The notes below the pieces were generated by a model that was not told the DNA's origin, searched no databases, and saw only the letters and a list, made by a program, of their open reading frames with translations. Position numbers and translations under genes: made by a program. 64,000 bases of DNA from Pseudomonas canadensis (GTDB lineage Bacteria; Pseudomonadota; Gammaproteobacteria; Pseudomonadales; Pseudomonadaceae), in NCBI RefSeq assembly GCF_000503215.1, contig NZ_AYTD01000009.1:1-64000 (forward strand). The letters run 5' to 3'. Every line of letters starts with the position of its first letter. Position 1 is the first letter of the stretch. Below, in pieces: positions 60,074 to 64,000 of the stretch.

Positions 60074-61465
60074 CTATTCGGGCATGAGCTGCTGGCGGCA
60101 TTCCAGGACTAATCTGGCACCGCCTTGTTCACTGGTACCCACTTCCAACTTGAACCCATGCAAGTTGATGATCGCCGCCACAATCGACAAGCCCAACCCG
60201 AACCCGCCTTGCTGGTCGCTTTCATCCACGCGATAGAAGCGCTGGAACACTGCGTCACGCTCCGCCGCGGGTATGCCGGGGCCGGAGTCGTGCACTTCAA
60301 TGCGCGTGCTGCCGGCATCATTGACCCCGCGCAAGATCACTTCGCCGCCCGGTGGGGAGAACTTGATCGAGTTGCTCAACAGGTTGGCCAGGGCCTCGAA
60401 CAGCAGCGCGCGGTCGCCGGTGATCCATGGCAGGGATTCCGGGGTTTCGAGGCGCAGTTGCAGTTCGCCTTCTTCGGCCAGCGGCAGGTAGAAGTCGTGC
60501 AACTCGCGCAACAGCGGCAGCGGGTCCATGACCAAAAAGCCTGAGCGACGCTGGTGGTCTTCCAGTTCGGAGATACGCAACAGCCCGCGAAAGCGCGCCA
60601 TCAGCGTATCGGTTTCGGCAATCGCGTCATCCAGTTTCACCGCGTAGTCCGACTCCGCCTCGGCCTCCTGCTTGATCCGGTACAACTGCGCGCGCAAGCG
60701 TGTCAGCGGGGTGCGCAGGTCGTGGGCGATGTTGTCGCACACGCCCTTGACCTCGTTCATCAGCTTCTCGATGCGATCCAGCATGGCGTTGACGATGGCC
60801 GCGAGCATGTCCAGTTCGTCGCGTCGGTTCGACAGCGGCAGGCGGTGGGTCAAGTCCCCGGCGACGATGGCTTCGGCGCTGGCCTGGATCCCGCGAATCC
60901 GCCGCAACGGGCGTCGACGCAGTAAGTGCCAGCCGGCAACACCGGGGATAATCGTCAACGAAAGTGCCCACAGCAGGGCATGCCAGATGATCCGGGTCAC
61001 GCCAAACAGCGACCCATTGGCGCGCACTAGTACCAGCCAGCGGCCGTCTTCGGTGTGGGTGGCGACGGCGTCGCAGCTGTCCTTGGGCAACTTGGGGTCG
61101 TCGGAGTCGACGCAATTGACCAGGGCGTGGATCTTGCCGTCCAGCGGCAGGTCGGGCGGTACCGCACGGATCGGCCCACTGAGCGGGCGAAACTGCTCAT
61201 CGAACAGGCCGTAGGCGTCCACGCCCTTCATGTCGAAGGTCATGCTGGTGGTCAGGGCTTCCACCAGTTCCTCGCCGTCAAAGCGCTGGAACAGGTGCTG
61301 GCGCTGCATCAGCGAATGGCGCGACAGGTCGCCCAGGTAACCCGACACCTCGTAATACAGCACCCCCATGAGGATGCAGCTCCAGGCCACGAACAATGAA
61401 CTGTACAGCGCCAGCAAGCGGCTGCTGGAAGAGCGCCAGCCTTTAGAGGGGTTCAGCAATGACAT
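60074..61465 (-). CDS. Sensor histidine kinase
   Basis: A 463-residue inner membrane kinase. Two membrane segments (about residues 17-38 and 160-178) enclose a periplasmic domain of about 120 residues containing a Cys pair (NCVDSDDPKLPKDSCDA). A HAMP linker (RRRPLRRIRGIQASAEAIVAGDL) leads to the His box DNIAHDLRTPLTRLR (near residue 245) and ATPase boxes NLLSNSIKFSPPGG, DSGPGIP and GFGLGLSIV. It partners the response regulator upstream, whose stop lies 23 bases inside its start. The signal is unknown; no target gene is obvious nearby. Confidence 0.9.
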   Translation of the reverse strand: MSLLNPSKGWRSSSSRLLALYSSLFVAWSCILMGVLYYEVSGYLGDLSRHSLMQRQHLFQRFDGEELVEALTTSMTFDMKGVDAYGLFDEQFRPLSGPIRAVPPDLPLDGKIHALVNCVDSDDPKLPKDSCDAVATHTEDGRWLVLVRANGSLFGVTRIIWHALLWALSLTIIPGVAGWHLLRRRPLRRIRGIQASAEAIVAGDLTHRLPLSNRRDELDMLAAIVNAMLDRIEKLMNEVKGVCDNIAHDLRTPLTRLRAQLYRIKQEAEAESDYAVKLDDAIAETDTLMARFRGLLRISELEDHQRRSGFLVMDPLPLLRELHDFYLPLAEEGELQLRLETPESLPWITGDRALLFEALANLLSNSIKFSPPGGEVILRGVNDAGSTRIEVHDSGPGIPAAERDAVFQRFYRVDESDQQGGFGLGLSIVAAIINLHGFKLEVGTSEQGGARLVLECRQQLMPE

Positions 61466-62126
61466 AACCGGAACCTCGTACCGTGCGGATCAGCGGCGTG
61501 AGGCCTGGTGGGTCGATCTTCTTGCGCAGACGGCCGATGTGCACGTCGATCAGGTTAGTGCCGGGGTCGAAGTGATAGCCCCAGACTTCTTCGAAGATCA
61601 TCATCCGCGACAGGATCTGCCCGGTGTTGCGCATCAGGAATTCCAGCAACTTGTATTCGGTGGGCAGCAGGCTCAGGGGCTGATCGGCGCGACTGGCTTC
61701 GCGGCTGATCAGGTTCAGCTCCAGGTCGGCCACGCGCAGGGCGGTTTCGAACTCCTGAACCGTGCTTTTGCGCCGCAGCAGCACTTCGACGCGGGCGGCC
61801 ATTTCATCCGAGGCGAACGGCTTGGTGAGGTAGTCATCCCCGCCGGCACGCAGGCCGCGCACACGCTCATCCACGTCGGAGAGGGCGCTGATCATCAGGA
61901 TCGGCGTCGACACACCAATCGTGCGCAGCGTGGTGACGATGGCCAGGCCATCGAGCTCCGGCAGCATGCGGTCGAGGGTGATCAGGTCGTAATCGCCACT
62001 GACGGCGCGGACCAGGCCTTCACGGCCGTTGTCTACCCAATCTACATCCAGTCCATGGCTACTCAGCTCGGCGACGATCTCGCGGGCCGTTACGGCGTCA
62101 TCCTCGATGGTCAAAATACGGGTCAT
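61443..62126 (-). CDS. OmpR-family response regulator
   Basis: A 227-residue regulator with receiver domain (acid pocket EDD at residues 8-10, phospho-acceptor Asp in DLITLDRMLPELDG near 51, Lys in YLTKPFAS near 102) and a winged-helix DNA-binding domain (LLPTEYKLLEFLMRNTGQILSRMMIFEEVWGY...VHIGRLRKKI). The start MTRILTIEDD is chosen because the ten residues upstream are outside the receiver fold. It is the first gene of the pair with the kinase. Confidence 0.91.
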   Translation of the reverse strand: MTRILTIEDDAVTAREIVAELSSHGLDVDWVDNGREGLVRAVSGDYDLITLDRMLPELDGLAIVTTLRTIGVSTPILMISALSDVDERVRGLRAGGDDYLTKPFASDEMAARVEVLLRRKSTVQEFETALRVADLELNLISREASRADQPLSLLPTEYKLLEFLMRNTGQILSRMMIFEEVWGYHFDPGTNLIDVHIGRLRKKIDPPGLTPLIRTVRGSGYVIAEPL

Positions 62127-62441
62127 AGGATTACCTTTCACACTGGAAGACCGCAATCGCCGGCAAGCCGGCTCCTACAGAAGTGCGGGCATTTTGCCAA
62201 GAAATGGCTGAACGCTTCCTAAATAAAACTTCATGTTGGCAAAACCGCCACATTGATCTTCGGGAATGCATAAAGCCCGCCTGCCACTGCTGTTTCTTGC
62301 AACTTGCATGGTTTTAGGAAGTTCAAGTTATTTAACCTGTTGAAATATATAGATATTTATTTTTGTGGCGACTGGCATGGTGCCTGCACTGTCCCTTTTG
62401 AGACTTGTAACACTATTTTTCTGCCTTGGAGCACAACAACA
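62127..62441. other. Intergenic region with single REP unit and AT-rich promoter stretch
   Basis: This 315-base gap separates the divergent response regulator and membrane protein genes. A single REP unit, ATCGCCGGCAAGCCGGCTCCTACA, lies at 62156-62179. From about 62220 to 62370 the base content is much more AT-rich than the rest of the window (AATATATAGATATTTATTT), which fits promoters for the membrane protein gene. No gene seen. Confidence 0.7.
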
Positions 62442-63347
62442 ATGATCACATCTTCATCCACGCTGCAAGAGTCGAGCGCGCTCTCCGGGGTTTCCTGGGG
62501 GGCGATTTTTGCTGGGGCGGCCGCTGCGGCCGCATTGTCCCTGATCCTGGTGCTGCTGGGCTTCGGCCTGGGCTTTTCGGCGGTATCGCCGTGGGCTGAC
62601 AGCGGCATCAGTGCCAAAGGGCTTGGCATTTCCACGATTGTCTGGCTGGCGTTTACCCAGATCGTCGCGTCCGGGCTGGGCGGTTATATCGCCGGCCGGT
62701 TGCGGGTGAAGTGGGCGAATATGCATGGCGATGAGGTGTACTTTCGCGACACCGCCCATGGTTTCCTGGCCTGGGCTGTGGCCACGCTAATTACTGCGGT
62801 ACTGGTAGTCGGTTCGGTGAGCAGTGTCGTCAGCGGCGGCGTGAAAGCCGGTGCCAGCGTTGCAGCCGGCGCGGCCAGTGGCATCACCCAAGCCGCTGGC
62901 AGTGCTGCCAAGGGCGTCAACGGTGGCGACTTCGACTACTACGTCGACAGCCTGTTCCGCGATGATCGCCCGGCCGCCGTCAGCGATGACGCCGCCCATG
63001 GTGTGGTTGCCCGCATCTTCACCCGCACCCTGAGCAACGACGGTCAACTGGCCCCTGAAGACCGTGCCTACCTGGCCCAGTTGATCAGCCAGCGCACCAA
63101 CCTCAGCCAGGCGGATGCCGAGGCGCGTATCGACAAGGTCTATGGCGATGCCCGTAAAGCCGTTGAAGACGCCAAGCTCAAAGCCAAGCAAGCCGCTGAC
63201 ACCGCTGCAAAAGTCGCTGCCTATACCTCGCTGTGGACCTTTGTTGCCCTGTTGATCGGCGCGTTCTTCGCCAGCTTCGCAGCCACCTTTGGCGGTCGCC
63301 GTCGCGATGCCGTGGTGTATGTCGAAACCGAACACTTCGTACGTTAA
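62442..63347 (+). CDS. Conserved membrane protein of unknown function
   Basis: A 301-residue protein with three or four predicted membrane segments: GAIFAGAAAAAALSLILVLLGFGLGF (about 20-47), ISTIVWLAFTQIVASGLGGYIAG (about 63-85), FLAWAVATLITAVLVVGSV (about 107-125) and a C-terminal one, LWTFVALLIGAFFASFAATFGG. Between the last two lies a Gly/Ala-rich linker and a charged helical part (RTNLSQADAEARIDKVYGDARKAVEDAKLKAKQAADTA) likely to be a coiled coil. The start ATGATCACATC follows TTGGAGCAC; the 46 codons before it are AT-rich and non-coding in look. A 24-residue membrane peptide gene follows by 15 bases. Similar proteins occur widely in Pseudomonas, but I know no function. Confidence 0.78.
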   Translation: MITSSSTLQESSALSGVSWGAIFAGAAAAAALSLILVLLGFGLGFSAVSPWADSGISAKGLGISTIVWLAFTQIVASGLGGYIAGRLRVKWANMHGDEVYFRDTAHGFLAWAVATLITAVLVVGSVSSVVSGGVKAGASVAAGAASGITQAAGSAAKGVNGGDFDYYVDSLFRDDRPAAVSDDAAHGVVARIFTRTLSNDGQLAPEDRAYLAQLISQRTNLSQADAEARIDKVYGDARKAVEDAKLKAKQAADTAAKVAAYTSLWTFVALLIGAFFASFAATFGGRRRDAVVYVETEHFVR

Positions 63348-63362
63348 TTCAAGGAGAACATC

Positions 63363-63437
63363 ATGCGCTCATTACTGCTTTGGTTCCTCGGTGTGCCTAT
63401 TCCGGTGATCATCCTGATCGCGATCTTCATGCACTGA
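63363..63437 (+). CDS. Small membrane protein, 24 residues
   Basis: An ATG with a strong ribosome site (AAGGAGAACATC) opens a 24-codon frame: MRSLLLWFLGVPIPVIILIA and then IFMH. It is one hydrophobic helix with a charged N-terminus and a Gly-Pro-Pro kink. It starts 15 bases after the stop of the membrane protein gene, is followed by a clear terminator, and so looks like a genuine second gene of that transcript. Function unknown; a partner of the larger protein is inferred from position only. Confidence 0.72.
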   Translation: MRSLLLWFLGVPIPVIILIAIFMH

Positions 63438-63445
63438 TTGTTGCG

Positions 63446-64000
63446 TTACCCAAGCCGCGCCTGAGCAACAGGCGCGGCTTTTTGCTGCAAGGCCAGCCAG
63501 CTTGTCACCAGCAACACACTGGCCAGTGCCGTCATCATCACCAACGGTGCCGACGTCCCATCGGACAACAGCCCGGTCGCCCAACTGCTCACAGCCGTCA
63601 GGAACATCTGGGTAAAAAAGAACAGCCCGGATGCCGTTCCCGCGATTGCACCATAGGGCTGCAGCACCGAGAGCTGACAGGCCGGAATCACCATCCCCAC
63701 CGACACCATGATCAGCACCATCGGCAGCACGATCGCCAGCCATTCCCCCGGCAGCGCGACGCTCGCCAGCGCGAGAATCCCACTGCCCAGCACGTTCATT
63801 GCTATGCCGACGACGATCAAACGGTCTGCCTCGAAGCGCCGCACCAGCCGACGAAACAGGTTCGCGCCCAGCATGTAGCCGCTGATGGTTGCTGCGAACA
63901 CCAGTGCGTAAGCAGTCGCGGACAGATGAAACCCCCGTTGCAGCAACGCCGATGACTCGCTGATAAACGGAAAATAGGTGCTGTACACGCAACCGATCGC
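63446..64000 (-). CDS. MFS transporter (Bcr/CflA-like), C-terminal part, start beyond window
   Basis: The last 185 or so residues of an MFS transporter, open to the window edge. About six hydrophobic segments are visible, with YALVFAATISGYMLGANLFRRLVRRF (the second-half signature loop) and GAIAGTASGLFFFTQMFLTAVSSWATGLL, typical of Bcr/CflA multidrug exporters. A GTG at 63988 is only an internal Val. The substrate is unknown. The final codons overlap a terminator for the opposite strand. Confidence 0.82.
   Translation of the reverse strand, partial: AIGCVYSTYFPFISESSALLQRGFHLSATAYALVFAATISGYMLGANLFRRLVRRFEADRLIVVGIAMNVLGSGILALASVALPGEWLAIVLPMVLIMVSVGMVIPACQLSVLQPYGAIAGTASGLFFFTQMFLTAVSSWATGLLSDGTSAPLVMMTALASVLLVTSWLALQQKAAPVAQARLG
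63452..63484 (+). terminator. Terminator of the membrane protein operon, inside the convergent MFS coding end
   Basis: AAGCCGCGCCTG and CAGGCGCGGCTT form a perfect 12-base stem with an AGCAA loop and a trailing T run. It lies 14 bases past the small protein stop and inside the last 12 codons of the MFS gene on the other strand. Confidence 0.88.

Noticed and set aside
62304..62441. Upstream extension of the membrane protein gene
   Set aside because: The extra codons are AT-rich and lack a ribosome site; the ATG at 62442 has GGAG at proper spacing.

Overview
The window reads as a fluorescent Pseudomonas chromosome of the P. fluorescens group. It is GC-rich, carries a pyoverdine locus and REP/REPIN palindromes typical of these genomes, and has a viscosin-group lipopeptide locus placed directly after the pyoverdine genes. 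From memory this order resembles P. fluorescens SBW25, but strain identity was not tested.

Bases 1-16280 are a pyoverdine maturation and uptake block. It holds the 3' part of the terminal peptide synthetase (pvdD-like, last two residues predicted as a hydroxyornithine-type residue and Ser), the receptor fpvA, the ferribactin exporter pvdE, the hydroxyornithine formylase pvdF, and the periplasmic maturation genes pvdO, pvdN, pvdM and pvdP. Two divergent gene pairs (pvdE/pvdF and pvdM/pvdP) each sit over a back-to-back pair of iron-starvation boxes (TAAAT-N16-CGT), the promoter recognised by the sigma factor PvdS.

Bases 16281-45413 are a cyclic lipopeptide locus. Two giant synthetases, viscB (4 modules) and viscC (3 modules plus tandem thioesterases), have specificity codes read by eye as Thr-Val-Leu-Ser and Leu-Ser-Ile. 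That matches residues 3-9 of viscosin, massetolide or WLIP. The initiating synthetase (Leu1-Glu2, viscA) is not in the window. A MacA/MacB-type exporter and a LuxR-type regulator follow. A 620-bp palindromic composite repeat separates viscC from macA.

Bases 45556-49525 hold methionine gamma-lyase with a divergent Lrp-type regulator, a second copy of the composite repeat, an AhpD-like protein, an AraC regulator and a remnant of an MFS transporter. Bases 49515-56540 hold a TonB-dependent siderophore receptor, an AraC regulator, and a polyamine set (glutamine-synthetase-like ligase, PotF-type binding protein, FAD oxidase). Bases 56651-59914 hold a LysR regulator divergent from an aldo/keto reductase, a short-chain dehydrogenase and an SRPBCC protein. 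The end carries a two-component system, a conserved membrane protein with a 24-residue companion, and the 3' part of an MFS transporter.

Iron and surface biology dominate. Pyoverdine is built, exported to the periplasm, matured and re-imported, while the neighbouring lipopeptide locus makes a surface-active peptide. I see no PvdS box before viscB, so the two systems look adjacent but separately controlled. No tRNA, rRNA, CRISPR array or intact transposase was seen.
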